Source: an uncultured Rhodospirillales bacterium
Lineage (GTDB): Bacteria > Pseudomonadota > Alphaproteobacteria > Acetobacterales > Acetobacteraceae
Assembly: GCA_903893975.1 (NCBI GenBank)
Contig: CAITOL010000105.1
Location: forward strand, 1 to 63,249
DNA: 63,249 nt
Direction: 5' to 3'
The position numbers and the translations under genes are program-made. Below are positions 17,673-27,684 of the stretch, in pieces. The notes below the pieces were generated by a model that did not search any database, was not told where the DNA came from, and saw only the letters and a list, made by a program, of their open reading frames with translations. Position 1 is the stretch's first letter; every line of letters starts with the position of its first letter.

Positions 17673-17986
17673 CGTGGTCTGCCTCAAATACTGCGGCGAA
17701 CATCCGCCTGGTTTAGATGCGGTTACCTACGCAAGCCCCGTGCCAACCCGAAATCGTGCCAAAACGGGAGAATTGGCGCCTCAGACCGGCCCGTCCTCGC
17801 AATTTGCAACGCGCGCTGCGAAATCCGCCGCCGACTCGCAATCTGCGATGCCGCTGCCACCGCGCGGCCCCAGCCATGACAAGCCGATGCTTGCGATTGC
17901 GCGCCGAACTGCCCATGTTACGCGTTGAATTTTGCATGAACATTGCCGCCCCGCGCGCCTGCCGGGCCGGCTGACGGAGCGGCAAC
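17673..17986. other. Intergenic region without recognised gene (314 bases)
   Basis: This gap lies between the small membrane-protein gene and map. It should hold the promoters of both divergent genes. I see a small inverted repeat, TCGCA-ATC-TGCGA (17836-17848), and several related GCAA-type words around 17795-17850. I see no convincing reading frame or RNA gene. Confidence 0.4.
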
Positions 17987-18793
17987 ATGGACGGCGGCAG
18001 CGAAGCGCGAAGCATTGTAATCCATGCGCCGGAAGATTTCATCGGCATGCGCGCCGCCGGGCGCCTGGCGGCGGAAACCCTGGACATGATCACAGAACAT
18101 GTCCGCCCGGGCATCACCACCGGCGCGCTCGATCGCATCTGCCACGACTATATCCTGGCGCATAACGCCATCCCGGCGCCGCTGAACTATCGCGGCTACC
18201 CGAAATCGGTCTGCATCTCCATCAACCACGTCGTCTGCCACGGCATCCCCGGCGACCGACAGCTCGAAGCGGGGGACATCGCCAATATCGACGTCACCGT
18301 CATCCTCGATGGCTGGTTCGGCGACAGCAGCCGCATGTACTGCGCCGGCCCGCCCTCGACCAAAGCCCGCAACCTGATCGAGGTCACGCACGAATCGCTG
18401 ATGCGCGGCATCGCCGCCGTGAAGCCCGGCGCCACGTTGGGCGATATCGGCCACGCCATCCAAAGCTTCGTCGAAGGCCACCGCTTCGGCGTGGTGCGCG
18501 ATTTTTGCGGCCACGGCATCGGCAAAGTGTTCCACGCCGCGCCGAACATCCTGCATTTCGGCCGGCCCGGCCAGGGCCCGGTGCTGAAGCCCGGCATGTT
18601 CTTCACCATCGAGCCGATGGTCAATGCCGGTCGGCCAGAGGTGAAGGTGCTCGACGATGGCTGGACCGCCGTCACCCGCGACCGCAGCCTGTCGGCCCAG
18701 TTTGAACACATGGTCGGCGTGACCGAAACCGGGGTGGAAATCTTCACCCTCTCCCCGGCCGGCCTGTTCAAGCCGCCCTACCCGGCCGCCTAA
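17987..18793 (+). CDS. map: Type I methionine aminopeptidase
   Basis: It removes the initiator methionine from new proteins using two divalent metals. The 268-residue protein has the pita-bread fold with all five ligands visible: Asp in ANIDVTVILDGWFGDSS (two), His in FCGHGIGKVFH, Glu in FFTIEPMVN and Glu in SAQFEHMVGVTE. The substrate-side histidine is in SINHVVCHGIP. It ends 4 bases inside the convergent ABC ATPase gene. A short N-terminal extension (GGSEARSIVIH) precedes the core. Confidence 0.95.
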   Translation: MDGGSEARSIVIHAPEDFIGMRAAGRLAAETLDMITEHVRPGITTGALDRICHDYILAHNAIPAPLNYRGYPKSVCISINHVVCHGIPGDRQLEAGDIANIDVTVILDGWFGDSSRMYCAGPPSTKARNLIEVTHESLMRGIAAVKPGATLGDIGHAIQSFVEGHRFGVVRDFCGHGIGKVFHAAPNILHFGRPGQGPVLKPGMFFTIEPMVNAGRPEVKVLDDGWTAVTRDRSLSAQFEHMVGVTETGVEIFTLSPAGLFKPPYPAA

Positions 18794-20568
18794 CCCTTCG
18801 GCACCGCCGCCAGCAACTCCTTCGTATAGGGGTGCTGGGGGTTGGCGAACACGTCCTCAGTGCGGCCCTGCTCCACCACCACCCCGCGCTGCATCACCAT
18901 CACCCGCTCGCACAGGTAGCGCACCACCGCCAGATCGTGGGAAATCAGCAGCAGCGCGAAGCGATGCTCCGCCCGCAACCGCGCCAGCAGCGCCAGCAAC
19001 TGCGCCTGCACCGACACATCCAGGCCGGAGACGATTTCATCGGCCACCAGCAGCTTCGGCACCAGGCATAGCGCCCGGCCGATATTCACCCGCTGCCGCT
19101 GCCCGCCGGAAAGCTGATTGGGAAACCGGCTGCCCAATTCCGCGGGCATGCCGAGATCGGCCAGAATCTCCGCAGCCTTCGCCTCCCGCGTCGCCGCCGG
19201 CAACCCGGCCGCCTCCAGCGCCTGGGTAACAATGCTGGCCACCCGCCGGCGTGGGTTCAGCGCCGATTGCGGGTCTTGGAACACCATTTGCGCCGTTTGC
19301 AGCCGGGTGCGCCGCGCCGCGCCATCCCACCGGCTCACATCGCGGCCCGCCAGCCGGATCTCGCCGGATGTCGGCCGCTCCAACCCCATCAGCAGCCGCG
19401 CCAGCGTGCTCTTGCCGCTGCCGCTTTCGCCCACCACACCCAGAAACTCGCCTTCATGCAGGGTGAAATTCACCCCCTGCACCGCCGCCACCGCCCGGCG
19501 CCGGAACGGCGTGCCGGTGCGGAAGGTTTTGCCCAGGTCGCGCGCCTCCACCAACACCGCACCCGCCTGCCCCTCCGGCGCCGCCAATGCCGGCCCGGCA
19601 CTTATCCCCGGCACCTCCCCGGGATACGGGCAGGCCACCCGATGCGCGTCCTTCAGCACCAGCAGCGCCGGCGCATTGCGGCAGCTTTCCCGCGCCAACG
19701 GGCAGCGCGGCGCGAAGCGGCAGCCGGGAATGTCCGCCAACGCCCGCAGCCCCGGCATCTGCTCCGGCAGTGTATACAGCCCACGCCGAGGCCCATGAAT
19801 TTCCGGCGCCGACAGCAGAAGGCATTTGGTATACGGGTGCAGCGGCTCGTTCAGCACCACCTCCGCCGGCCCGTGCTCCACCACCCCGCCGGCATACAGC
19901 ACCGCAATCTCGTCGCACACCTCGGCGGCCAGCCGCAAATCATGGGTGATGAACAGCACCGCCGTATCGTGCAACTGCTGTAATTCGCGCATCACCCGGA
20001 TAATGCGGGCCTGAATGGTCACATCCAGCGCCGTTGTCGGCTCATCGGCCACCACCAGCGCCGGCTTGCTGGCAAAGGCCATGGCGATCAGCACCCGCTG
20101 GCACATCCCGCCGGACAGCTGATGCGGGTAGCGGTCCAGCAAGCCCGCCGGGTCCGGCAGATGCACGCTCTGCAACGCCGCCACCGCCGCCGCCCGCCAA
20201 TCCGCCACCCCCACCCGACGCAAATGCTCGCCAAACTGGCTGCCAATGGTGCGCACCGGGTTCAGCGCCGAAAGCGGCTCCTGCGGAATAAACGCAATCT
20301 GCCGCCCCAACAGCGCCCGCCGCTCCGTCGCCGGCATGGTCAGCAAATCCTGCCCGGCAAAATGCAAGCCCCGCCCGCTGACGGTGAAGCCGGGCGGCAG
20401 CATCTGCGCAATCGCCCGCCCAACCATGGACTTGCCGGCCCCGCTCTCCCCCACCAGCCCCAGCACCTTGCCAGGTGCCAGCGCCAGGTTCAGGTCGCGC
20501 AGCGCCGGCACCGTCAGCGGGCCGATGCGCGCGGGCACAATCAGCCCCTCGGCGCGCAACACGCTCAA
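18790..20568 (-). CDS. ABC transporter, two ATPase domains fused (DppD-DppF type)
   Basis: This 592-residue protein joins the two ATPases of a peptide/nickel-type importer. The first half has Walker A GESGAGKS, signature LSGGMCQR and Walker [12 protein letters not shown]. The second half has [17 protein letters not shown] and [12 protein letters not shown]. The cysteine-rich C-terminal extension of DppD-type domains ([14 protein letters not shown]) marks the end of half one. I start at TTG 20568, which overlaps the stop of the permease gene by 4 bases and has GGAGGG 6 bases upstream. It is the last gene of a four-gene importer operon divergent from the oxidoreductase operon at 24038 and sharing its operator region. 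Confidence 0.9.
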   Translation of the reverse strand: MSVLRAEGLIVPARIGPLTVPALRDLNLALAPGKVLGLVGESGAGKSMVGRAIAQMLPPGFTVSGRGLHFAGQDLLTMPATERRALLGRQIAFIPQEPLSALNPVRTIGSQFGEHLRRVGVADWRAAAVAALQSVHLPDPAGLLDRYPHQLSGGMCQRVLIAMAFASKPALVVADEPTTALDVTIQARIIRVMRELQQLHDTAVLFITHDLRLAAEVCDEIAVLYAGGVVEHGPAEVVLNEPLHPYTKCLLLSAPEIHGPRRGLYTLPEQMPGLRALADIPGCRFAPRCPLARESCRNAPALLVLKDAHRVACPYPGEVPGISAGPALAAPEGQAGAVLVEARDLGKTFRTGTPFRRRAVAAVQGVNFTLHEGEFLGVVGESGSGKSTLARLLMGLERPTSGEIRLAGRDVSRWDGAARRTRLQTAQMVFQDPQSALNPRRRVASIVTQALEAAGLPAATREAKAAEILADLGMPAELGSRFPNQLSGGQRQRVNIGRALCLVPKLLVADEIVSGLDVSVQAQLLALLARLRAEHRFALLLISHDLAVVRYLCERVMVMQRGVVVEQGRTEDVFANPQHPYTKELLAAVPKG

Positions 20569-21413
20569 CCGCGTCCCTCCAGCAGCCGCACATCCAGGCT
20601 GCGCCGCAGCCCGTCGCCCAGCAGGTTGAAGCCGGCCACCGTCAGAAAAATCGCCACCACCGGCGCCAGCAGATTGAACGGCGCCTGATAAATCGTGCTG
20701 CGGCCATCGGCGATCATCTGGCCCCACGCCACCTCATCGGCCTTCACCCCCAGCCCGACGAAGGACAAAATCGCCTCCACCACCACCGCAATGCCCATTT
20801 CCAGCGTCAGCAGGGTAATCAGCAACGGCACAATGGCCGGAAACACCTCGCGCAGCAGAATGCGCACATGGCCAAATCCAACCAGCCCGGCTGCGGTCAC
20901 ATAATCCCGCCGCGCCACCACCAGCACCTCCGCCCGCAGCACCCGGCAAAACCGGGTCCAGTCCACCAGCATGATGGCGAAGATCACGTTGCGCGTGCCG
21001 GTACCCAACCCCACCATCAAAATCAGCGACAAAATCACCGGGGGGAACGACATCCACACATCCACCGCCCGGCCCACCAGCCAGTCGAACCAGCCGCCGA
21101 GATAGCCGGCCAGCAGCGCCGCCACCGTGCCGGCCACCATCGCCCCCGGCGCGGCAATCGCGGCCACCGTCAGCGCCACGCGGGCGCCATAGAGCAGCCT
21201 GGCGAACACATCGCGCCCGAGCGAATCCGTGCCCAGCCAATGCGCCGCATCGCCGCCATCCTGCCACGATGCCGGCAGCAGGGTGGCCAGCAGATCCTGA
21301 TCATCCGGCGCCATCCCGGCCAGCCACGGCGCCAGCAGCGCCACCACCAGCACTGCGGAAAGCAGCACCAGCCCCACCAGCACCCGGCCATCCCTCGCCC
21401 ATCGCGGAATCAT
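20565..21413 (-). CDS. ABC transporter permease, DppC type
   Basis: This 282-residue inner-membrane permease of a peptide/opine/nickel-type importer has six hydrophobic segments and the EAA-type ATPase-contact loop near EVLVVARRDYVTAAGLVGFG. I start at ATG 21413 (MIPRWARDGR), whose ATGA overlaps the stop of the preceding permease. The motif HWLGTDSLGRDVFARLLYGARVAL is the usual DppC landmark after the first helix. It forms the pore with the DppB-type partner. Confidence 0.9.
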   Translation of the reverse strand: MIPRWARDGRVLVGLVLLSAVLVVALLAPWLAGMAPDDQDLLATLLPASWQDGGDAAHWLGTDSLGRDVFARLLYGARVALTVAAIAAPGAMVAGTVAALLAGYLGGWFDWLVGRAVDVWMSFPPVILSLILMVGLGTGTRNVIFAIMLVDWTRFCRVLRAEVLVVARRDYVTAAGLVGFGHVRILLREVFPAIVPLLITLLTLEMGIAVVVEAILSFVGLGVKADEVAWGQMIADGRSTIYQAPFNLLAPVVAIFLTVAGFNLLGDGLRRSLDVRLLEGRG

Positions 21414-22411
21414 GCGCGCAACCTCGGGTTCAACAGCAACACCAGCGCATCCACCGCCGAGGTAATGGCCAGCACAACCACGCAATAGGTCAGCGCCACC
21501 GCCTGAATGATCGGCAAATCCGCGTTGCGCACGGCGTCCACCATCAGATTGCCCATGCCGGGATAGGCGTAAATCACCTCCACCAGCAGGCTACCGCCGA
21601 ACAGGAAGCCGAACTGCACCCCCATCAGGGTCAGGGTCGGCAGAATGGCGTTCTTCAGCGCGTGCGCCAGCAGAATGCGCGCCTCCCCCACCCCGCGCAG
21701 CCGCGCCTGGCGGATGTAGTCTTCCTGGTAGACATCGACCAACGATGTCCGCAGCACCCGCATCACCGGCGGGGCGAAGGCAATGCCCAAAGCCGCCGCC
21801 GGCAGCAGCAGATGGCGCAGCGCGCTGGCGTAAATATCCGGCCGGCCGACCAAAAGCGCATCCAGCAGCAGAAAGCCGCTCACCACCGGGCGCGTCATCC
21901 CCGGGTCCAGCCGCCCGGTGAACGGCAGCGCCGACAGCAGCACGCCGAACAGAAAAATAAACAGCAACGCCCATAAAAATTCGGGGATGGACATCATCAG
22001 CGTCGTGGTCAGTTCCGCCACCGCCTCACCGCGCCGGTTGCGCAGCGCGAACAGCGCCAGCCCGCCGCCAATCCCCAACAGCCCGGCAACGATCATCGCC
22101 GCCACGCTCAACTCAATCGTCGCCGGCAGCGTTTCCAGCAGCAGCCCGCCGACCGGGCGACGCATATGGATCGAGGTGCCGAAATCCCCGTGTAAGGTCT
22201 GGCCCAGCCAGATCGCGTATTGTTCCACCAGCGGCCGGTCCAGCCCCATCGCGCTGCGGGCGGCTTCAATTTCCACCTTGGTCGCGGTGGGCGGCATGGA
22301 CATCGCCGCCGGATCAACCGGCAGCAGCCGCAACGCCACGAATAACAGCAGCGAAACGACCAGCAGAATGGGCCCGACGGCAGCCAGCCGCCGGGCGAAC
22401 GACAGTACCAT
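21410..22411 (-). CDS. ABC transporter permease, DppB type
   Basis: A 333-residue inner-membrane permease with six hydrophobic segments. DppB landmarks are present: GLDRPLVEQYAIWLGQ near residue 60, and an EAA-like loop in DYIRQARLRGVGEARIL. Its ATG immediately abuts the stop codon of the substrate-binding protein gene. It pairs with the DppC-type permease downstream. Confidence 0.9.
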   Translation of the reverse strand: MVLSFARRLAAVGPILLVVSLLLFVALRLLPVDPAAMSMPPTATKVEIEAARSAMGLDRPLVEQYAIWLGQTLHGDFGTSIHMRRPVGGLLLETLPATIELSVAAMIVAGLLGIGGGLALFALRNRRGEAVAELTTTLMMSIPEFLWALLFIFLFGVLLSALPFTGRLDPGMTRPVVSGFLLLDALLVGRPDIYASALRHLLLPAAALGIAFAPPVMRVLRTSLVDVYQEDYIRQARLRGVGEARILLAHALKNAILPTLTLMGVQFGFLFGGSLLVEVIYAYPGMGNLMVDAVRNADLPIIQAVALTYCVVVLAITSAVDALVLLLNPRLRA

Positions 22412-23926
22412 CTACCAGTTCATCGTCTGGCCCAAGACCCAGCCATTGCCGTATTTGCTGTAGGCGAGGTCGGTTTTGCGCACCAGGGTCTGCACGCTCT
22501 GCAACAACGGCATACATGCGCCCATCGTCACCGCCTCCTGGCCAATCGCCCGCCAGCCGGCAATCCGCTTGGCCTCATCGGCCACATTGAATTGTGCGAT
22601 CACCTTCTCGCCCAGCACCGGGTCTTTCCACGGGCTGAACGGCAGTTTCGGGTTCAGCAGGTAGCCGGCGTAAATCTCCGGGTCGCCGGTGGCGTTGTCG
22701 AACGAATACAACGTCGTCTCCGGCAGCTTGTTGCCGCGGTTGAGCTCGAAATACTTGGCGTATTCGATCACCTCCAGCTCCGCCTCAATCCCCACCTTCT
22801 TCCACATGGCCACAATCGCGCGCGCCATGTCGTAATCATTGGGGAACTGGCCGTTGGTGGTGGCCATGCCGATCTTCACCGGCTTGGCCGGGCTGAAGCC
22901 AGACGCCGCCAGCAGCTTGGTCGCCATCGCCGGGTCATAGGCAAACTTGAACCCATCGACAAAGCCCGGCGTACCCGGCGTCGCCGGCAGCGACAGCGGC
23001 ACCGCCGCCCCGCCATAGAACGCCTTGCTCAACGCCGCCTTGTCGATGGCGTGATGCGCGGCCAGTCGCACATTCGGGTCGGCAAACGCCTGGTCATTGC
23101 GCACCTGCAGCAGGATCACGCGCTGGATCGGGTTCAATTCCCCCTTCAGCCCGGCCACCTTGCCCAACCGCTCCGCCTCCCGCACCGGCACGCCGACCGT
23201 AAGATCGATCGAGCCGGACTGGATCGCCGCCACCCGCGCCGACGGGTCCTTGATGATCTCGATCACCACCCGCTTCAGCTTCGGCTTCGGGCCCCAGTAA
23301 TCCTCGTTGCGCTCCAGCACGATGCGGCCGTTCATCTGGTATTCCACCAGCTTATACGGCCCGGTGCCAATCGGCTTCGCGGCAAACCCCTCCAGCCCGA
23401 CCTTTTCCATATAATCCTTCGGCACCACGAAGCTGCCGAGGAAGGCCAGCCACACCGGCACGGTCGGCGCGGGCGAATCGAACCGCATCACCGCCTTGGT
23501 CGGGCTGATGATCTCGATATCCTTCAACTTGCGGAAGGAATTGGCGATATCCAGCTTCTGGCCAGACTTCACCCGCTCAAAGAAGGTCCAGCGGAAATCG
23601 GCGGACGTCATCTTGGAGCCATCATGGAACCGCACATCGTCGCGGAATTCCAGCGCCAGGCTCATGCCATCCGGCGCCAACGTCCAGGCCTTGATCAGGT
23701 TCGGGATCAGCTTGAGGCTGGGGCTTTGGTCCAGCGGCTGATCGAACACCATTTTGTAGAGCGCCTGGGCATCCGGCGTAAATCGCTGGTTCGGGTCCCA
23801 TCCCGTCACATCCGACGGCCAGCCGATGGTGACACTATCCTTGCCCGCGGCCACCGCCGGCAGGCTAGCGAGCAGAGAGGCAAGGCTTGCGCCCTGCGCG
23901 AAAACGCGGCGAGATAGCTTTACCAT
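22412..23926 (-). CDS. ABC transporter substrate-binding protein, family 5 (peptide/nickel type)
   Basis: This 504-residue periplasmic receptor carries a twin-arginine-type signal (LSRRVFAQG, then ASLASLLASLPAVAAG). Family 5 landmarks are LAPDGMSLALEFRDDVRFHDG and KPIGTGPYKLVEY. The family binds peptides but also opines, nickel complexes and various organic acids. This gene is divergent from the oxidoreductase/Rieske operon and shares its promoter region, including the 22-bp site at 23960-23981. I therefore infer that it imports the substrate of that pathway or a related molecule. Confidence 0.9.
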   Translation of the reverse strand: MVKLSRRVFAQGASLASLLASLPAVAAGKDSVTIGWPSDVTGWDPNQRFTPDAQALYKMVFDQPLDQSPSLKLIPNLIKAWTLAPDGMSLALEFRDDVRFHDGSKMTSADFRWTFFERVKSGQKLDIANSFRKLKDIEIISPTKAVMRFDSPAPTVPVWLAFLGSFVVPKDYMEKVGLEGFAAKPIGTGPYKLVEYQMNGRIVLERNEDYWGPKPKLKRVVIEIIKDPSARVAAIQSGSIDLTVGVPVREAERLGKVAGLKGELNPIQRVILLQVRNDQAFADPNVRLAAHHAIDKAALSKAFYGGAAVPLSLPATPGTPGFVDGFKFAYDPAMATKLLAASGFSPAKPVKIGMATTNGQFPNDYDMARAIVAMWKKVGIEAELEVIEYAKYFELNRGNKLPETTLYSFDNATGDPEIYAGYLLNPKLPFSPWKDPVLGEKVIAQFNVADEAKRIAGWRAIGQEAVTMGACMPLLQSVQTLVRKTDLAYSKYGNGWVLGQTMNW

Positions 23927-23959
23927 TTGTTCCCCCGTCGGTTGTGGACCCGTCGTAAA

Positions 23960-23981
23960 AATACTTTAGGCTTGAAATATC
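23960..23981. promoter_or_regulatory. Candidate regulator site over the divergent ABC/oxidoreductase promoters
   Basis: The 22-bp site has the imperfect inverted-repeat core TTTAGGCTTGAAATATC. It is 19/22 identical to the reverse complement of the site at 37286-37307. On the plus strand it covers a -35-like TTGAAA (23972-23977), with a -10-like TGAAAA 17 bases on (23995-24000), reading toward the gene at 24038. The nearby MarR gene (36010-36504) is the likely owner of the site; this is inference. Confidence 0.65.
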
Positions 23982-24037
23982 GGCGCGGGAAGAGTGAAAA
24001 TGCTGCGCCTGAATGATGGGCATCGGGGGATGATACT

Positions 24038-26185
24038 ATGGCCGAACGTTCTTTTGCCCGCGAAGTGCAGGACCTCCGGCTCGGGGCAGGCGACGAGTTC
24101 CGCGGCGAAGGCATTCTGGCCGTCACCAAGGCGCTGCTGCAAAGCGGCGTCGGCTACGTCGCCGGCTACCAGGGCGCGCCGATCTCGCATCTGATGGACG
24201 TGCTGAGCGACGCGCAGGACATTCTCGGCGAACTCGGCGTGCATTTTGAAACCTCCGCCAGCGAAGCCGCCGCCGCCTCCACCCTCGCCGCCTCCGTCAA
24301 CTACCCCATTCGCGGCGCCGTCACCTGGAAATCCACCGCCGGCACCAACGTCGCCTCCGACGCCCTCTCCAACCTCTCCTCGTCCGGCGTCACTGGCGGC
24401 GCGGTGATCATCATCGGTGAGGATTATGGCGAGGGCTCCTCGATCATGCAGGAACGCACCCACGCCTTTGCCATGAAGTCGCAGATGTGGCTGCTCGACC
24501 CGCGGCCGAACCTGCCCAGCATCGTCAAAGCGGTGGAAGACGCCTTCGAACTCTCGGAAGCCTCCAACACCCCGGTCATGCTGGAACTGCGCATCCGCGC
24601 CTGCCACGTGCACGGCAGCTTCATCACCAAAGACAACCAGAAGCCGAAATACACGGTGCGCGAGGCGCTGGAAAACCCAGTGCGCGACGTCAACCGTATC
24701 GTGCTGCCGCCGGCATCCTTCCTGCATGAACAGGACAAGATCAACAAACGCTGGCCGAACGCGGTGAAGTTCATCCACGATCGTGGCCTGAACGAAACCT
24801 TTGCCGGCCGGCACAGCCATCTCGGCATCATCCTGCAAGGCGGCATGTACAACGGCGTCATCCGCGCCTTACAGGGCCTCGGCCTGGCCGATGTGTGGGG
24901 CAACACACTGGTGCCGCTGCACGTGCTCAACGTCACCTACCCGCTGGTCGATGACGATCTCGCCGCCTTCTGCGCCGGCAAGCAGGCGGTGCTGATGGTT
25001 GAAGAAGGCGCGCCGGAATACCTCGAACAGGCACTGAACACCGTGCTGCGCCGGGCGGACATCAACACCAAAATCGCCGGCAAGGACGTGCTGCCCATGG
25101 GCGGCGAATATACCGCCGGCGTGCTGTCCGAAGGCCTGCGCAAATTCTTCGACCGTTACGATTCCAGCCTGCTGCACACCCCAGCCCCCTCGCCGGCCAA
25201 GGTGCTTGCCTCGGCGGAGGTCAAAGCCCTGGCCACCACCGTGCCGCCCCGCCCGCCCAGCTTCTGCACCGGCTGCCCGGAACGGCCGATCTTCTCCGCC
25301 ATGACCCTGGCGCAGCAGGAACTCGGCGCCCACCACATCGCCGGCGATATCGGCTGCCATCTGTTCGCCTTGAACGAACCGTTCAACATCGGCTCCTCCA
25401 CCATGGGCTACGGCCTCGGCCCCTCCTCCACCTCGGCCATGCAAGCCCCCGGCGCCCGGCGCGCCATCGCGGTGATGGGCGATGGCGGCTTCTGGCATAA
25501 CGGCCTGCTCAACGGCATCGGCAACGCGGTCTACAACGAACATGACGGCGTGGTGGTGCTGGTGGACAACTACTACTCCGCCGCCACCGGCGGGCAGGAC
25601 ATCCTGTCGTCGCGCGCCACCCCGGTCGGCCGGTCCACCAACCACCCGATTGAAGATGCGGTCAAAGGCGTCGGCGCCAAATGGGTCCGCCGGATCGACC
25701 GCACCTACGATGTCGGCAAAATGCTCGCCACCTTCCGCGAGGCGCTGACCACCACCGCTACCGGCCCGAAGATCATCATTGCGTCGTCAGAATGCATGCT
25801 GAACCGCCAGCGCCGCGAAAAGCCGCTGTTCAACGCCGCCGTCAAACGCGGCGAACGCATGGTCAAACCCCGCTTCGGCGTCGATGAGGATGTCTGCACC
25901 GGCGACCACGCCTGCATCCGCATCTCCGGCTGCCCGTCCCTGTCCATGAAGCCCTCGGGCGACCCGCTGAAGGAAGACCCGGTGGCCGCGATCGATAATT
26001 CCTGCGTCGGCTGCGGCAATTGCGGCGAGGTGTCGGAGGCCGCCGTGCTCTGCCCATCCTTCTACCGCGCCGATATCGTCAGCAACCCGACCGCGTGGGA
26101 CCGCATGCTCGCCAATCTGCGCAGTCGCGTGATCGGCTGGCTGCAAGCCCGCCGCGACAGCAACCGCCTCGCCGTGGCGGCCTGA
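24038..26185 (+). CDS. Indolepyruvate-type 2-oxoacid:ferredoxin oxidoreductase, alpha subunit
   Basis: This 715-residue TPP- and Fe-S-dependent subunit oxidatively decarboxylates a 2-oxo acid to an acyl-CoA, passing electrons to ferredoxin. Its N-terminal pyrimidine-type domain covers about 20-230. The TPP-binding domain (about 400-590) contains FCTGCPERP, GDIGCH and VMGDGGFWHNGLLNG. Two ferredoxin-like clusters near the C terminus are visible as CTGDHACIRISGCP and CVGCGNCGEVSEAAVLCP (from about residue 620). The beta subunit follows after one base. The neighbouring isatin-hydrolase-like and aminobenzoyl-CoA genes suggest that the substrate is an aryl 2-oxo acid such as isatinate rather than indolepyruvate; this is inference. 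Confidence 0.88.
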   Translation: MAERSFAREVQDLRLGAGDEFRGEGILAVTKALLQSGVGYVAGYQGAPISHLMDVLSDAQDILGELGVHFETSASEAAAASTLAASVNYPIRGAVTWKSTAGTNVASDALSNLSSSGVTGGAVIIIGEDYGEGSSIMQERTHAFAMKSQMWLLDPRPNLPSIVKAVEDAFELSEASNTPVMLELRIRACHVHGSFITKDNQKPKYTVREALENPVRDVNRIVLPPASFLHEQDKINKRWPNAVKFIHDRGLNETFAGRHSHLGIILQGGMYNGVIRALQGLGLADVWGNTLVPLHVLNVTYPLVDDDLAAFCAGKQAVLMVEEGAPEYLEQALNTVLRRADINTKIAGKDVLPMGGEYTAGVLSEGLRKFFDRYDSSLLHTPAPSPAKVLASAEVKALATTVPPRPPSFCTGCPERPIFSAMTLAQQELGAHHIAGDIGCHLFALNEPFNIGSSTMGYGLGPSSTSAMQAPGARRAIAVMGDGGFWHNGLLNGIGNAVYNEHDGVVVLVDNYYSAATGGQDILSSRATPVGRSTNHPIEDAVKGVGAKWVRRIDRTYDVGKMLATFREALTTTATGPKIIIASSECMLNRQRREKPLFNAAVKRGERMVKPRFGVDEDVCTGDHACIRISGCPSLSMKPSGDPLKEDPVAAIDNSCVGCGNCGEVSEAAVLCPSFYRADIVSNPTAWDRMLANLRSRVIGWLQARRDSNRLAVAA

Positions 26186-26186
26186 G

Positions 26187-27683
26187 ATGGAACTCGCGCA
26201 GGATAAGCCGATCGCCGTTGCCATCACCGCCATGGGCGGCCAGGGCGGCGGGGTGCTGTCGGACTGGATCGTGGCCATGGCGGAAGCCAATGGCTGGCAC
26301 GCCCAGGCCACTTCCGTCCCCGGCGTCGCCCAACGCACCGGGGCGACGATCTACTACGTCGAACTCATCCGCCCCGTCGCCGGCAAGCACCCGGTGCTGT
26401 CACTGATGCCGGTGCCCGGCGATGTCGATGTGGTGGTGGCCGCCGAATTGATGGAAGCCGGCCGCGCCATCCAGCGCGGACTGGTCTCGCCGGATAAAAC
26501 CGTGCTCGTCGCCTCTACGCATCGGTCGCTGTCGATGCTGGAGAAAATCAAACCCGGCGACGGCACCGCCGACAGCGCCCCGGTGCTCGCCGCCGCCGCC
26601 AGCCAGGCAAAACGCTTCGTCGGCGCGGACATGCAGGCCATCGCCGAACGCACCGGCAGCGTCATCTCCGCCTCCCTGTTTGGCGCGCTGGCCGCCTCCG
26701 CCGCCTTGCCGTTCCCACGTGAGGCGTTTGAAGCCACCATTCGCGGCGCCGGCGTCGGCGTTACCGCCAGCCTCGCCGCCTTCGCCGGCGGCTTCGATGC
26801 CGCATCGGGCATCGCTGCCACCTCCGCCGAGCCGTCCCCCGCCATCCCGCGCCCGGTCGGCGGCAATGATAGCCAACGCCGCCAGGTCGCCGCCCTGTTC
26901 GACCGCGCCCACGCCCATCTGCCCACCGCCGCGCACAGCCTGGCCGAAGCCGGCATCGCCCGGCTGCTGGATTATCAAGACCTAGCCTATGTCGAGGAAT
27001 ACCTGCATCTGGTAGAACGCGTCGCCGCCCATCACCCCTCCCTCGCCCCGGAAGCCGCGCGCCAGATCGCGGTTGCCATGGCCTATGACGACGTCATCCG
27101 CGTCGCCGAACTGAAAACCCGCGCCAGCCGGTTCGACCGGGTGCGCAAGGAAATCGGCTCCACCGCCGCGCAACTGGTCGATACCACCGAATACATGCAC
27201 CCCCGCGTGCAGGAAATCTGCGCCACCATGCCCGCCGGGCTGGGCGCCTTCGTGGAACGCAGCCCGCTGCTCTGTAAGCTGCTCGGCGCGCTGTTCGACC
27301 ATCCACGCCGCATCCGCACCACCACGCTCGCCGGCTTCGTGCCGCTTTATTTTGTCGCCGGGCTGAAATCCCGCCGCCGCACCCTGCTGCGCCATCAGCG
27401 CGAGGTCGCGCATCGCGACGCCTGGCTCGCGGTGGTGGAAAGCCACGCGCCGCAAAACCCGGCTCTGGCGCTGGAGATTTTGAAATGCCGCCGCCTGGTC
27501 AAAGGCTATAGCGACACGCATAGCCGCGGCAGCAGCAAGTTCGACAAAGTCATCGGCGCCCTGCCATTGCTGGCCGGCCGCGCCGATGCCGCCGACTGGA
27601 TCCGCCGCCTGCGCGACGCCGCCCTCGCCGATGCCGACGGCAAAATGCTGGATGGCGCCATCGCCACCGTCAGGACGCTGTAA
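26187..27683 (+). CDS. Indolepyruvate-type oxidoreductase, beta subunit with C-terminal DUF6537-like extension
   Basis: A 498-residue partner of the alpha subunit. The N-terminal gamma-type domain of 2-oxoacid oxidoreductases (about 8-195) starts with ITAMGGQGGGVLSDWI and continues with SVPGVAQRTGATIYYVE. A helical extension of roughly 230 residues follows (about 265-495) and resembles the DUF6537 part often fused to such subunits in Proteobacteria. It begins 1 base after the alpha subunit stop codon. The Rieske alpha gene starts 1 base after it ends, so these genes form one operon. Confidence 0.85.
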   Translation: MELAQDKPIAVAITAMGGQGGGVLSDWIVAMAEANGWHAQATSVPGVAQRTGATIYYVELIRPVAGKHPVLSLMPVPGDVDVVVAAELMEAGRAIQRGLVSPDKTVLVASTHRSLSMLEKIKPGDGTADSAPVLAAAASQAKRFVGADMQAIAERTGSVISASLFGALAASAALPFPREAFEATIRGAGVGVTASLAAFAGGFDAASGIAATSAEPSPAIPRPVGGNDSQRRQVAALFDRAHAHLPTAAHSLAEAGIARLLDYQDLAYVEEYLHLVERVAAHHPSLAPEAARQIAVAMAYDDVIRVAELKTRASRFDRVRKEIGSTAAQLVDTTEYMHPRVQEICATMPAGLGAFVERSPLLCKLLGALFDHPRRIRTTTLAGFVPLYFVAGLKSRRRTLLRHQREVAHRDAWLAVVESHAPQNPALALEILKCRRLVKGYSDTHSRGSSKFDKVIGALPLLAGRADAADWIRRLRDAALADADGKMLDGAIATVRTL

Positions 27684-27684
27684 C

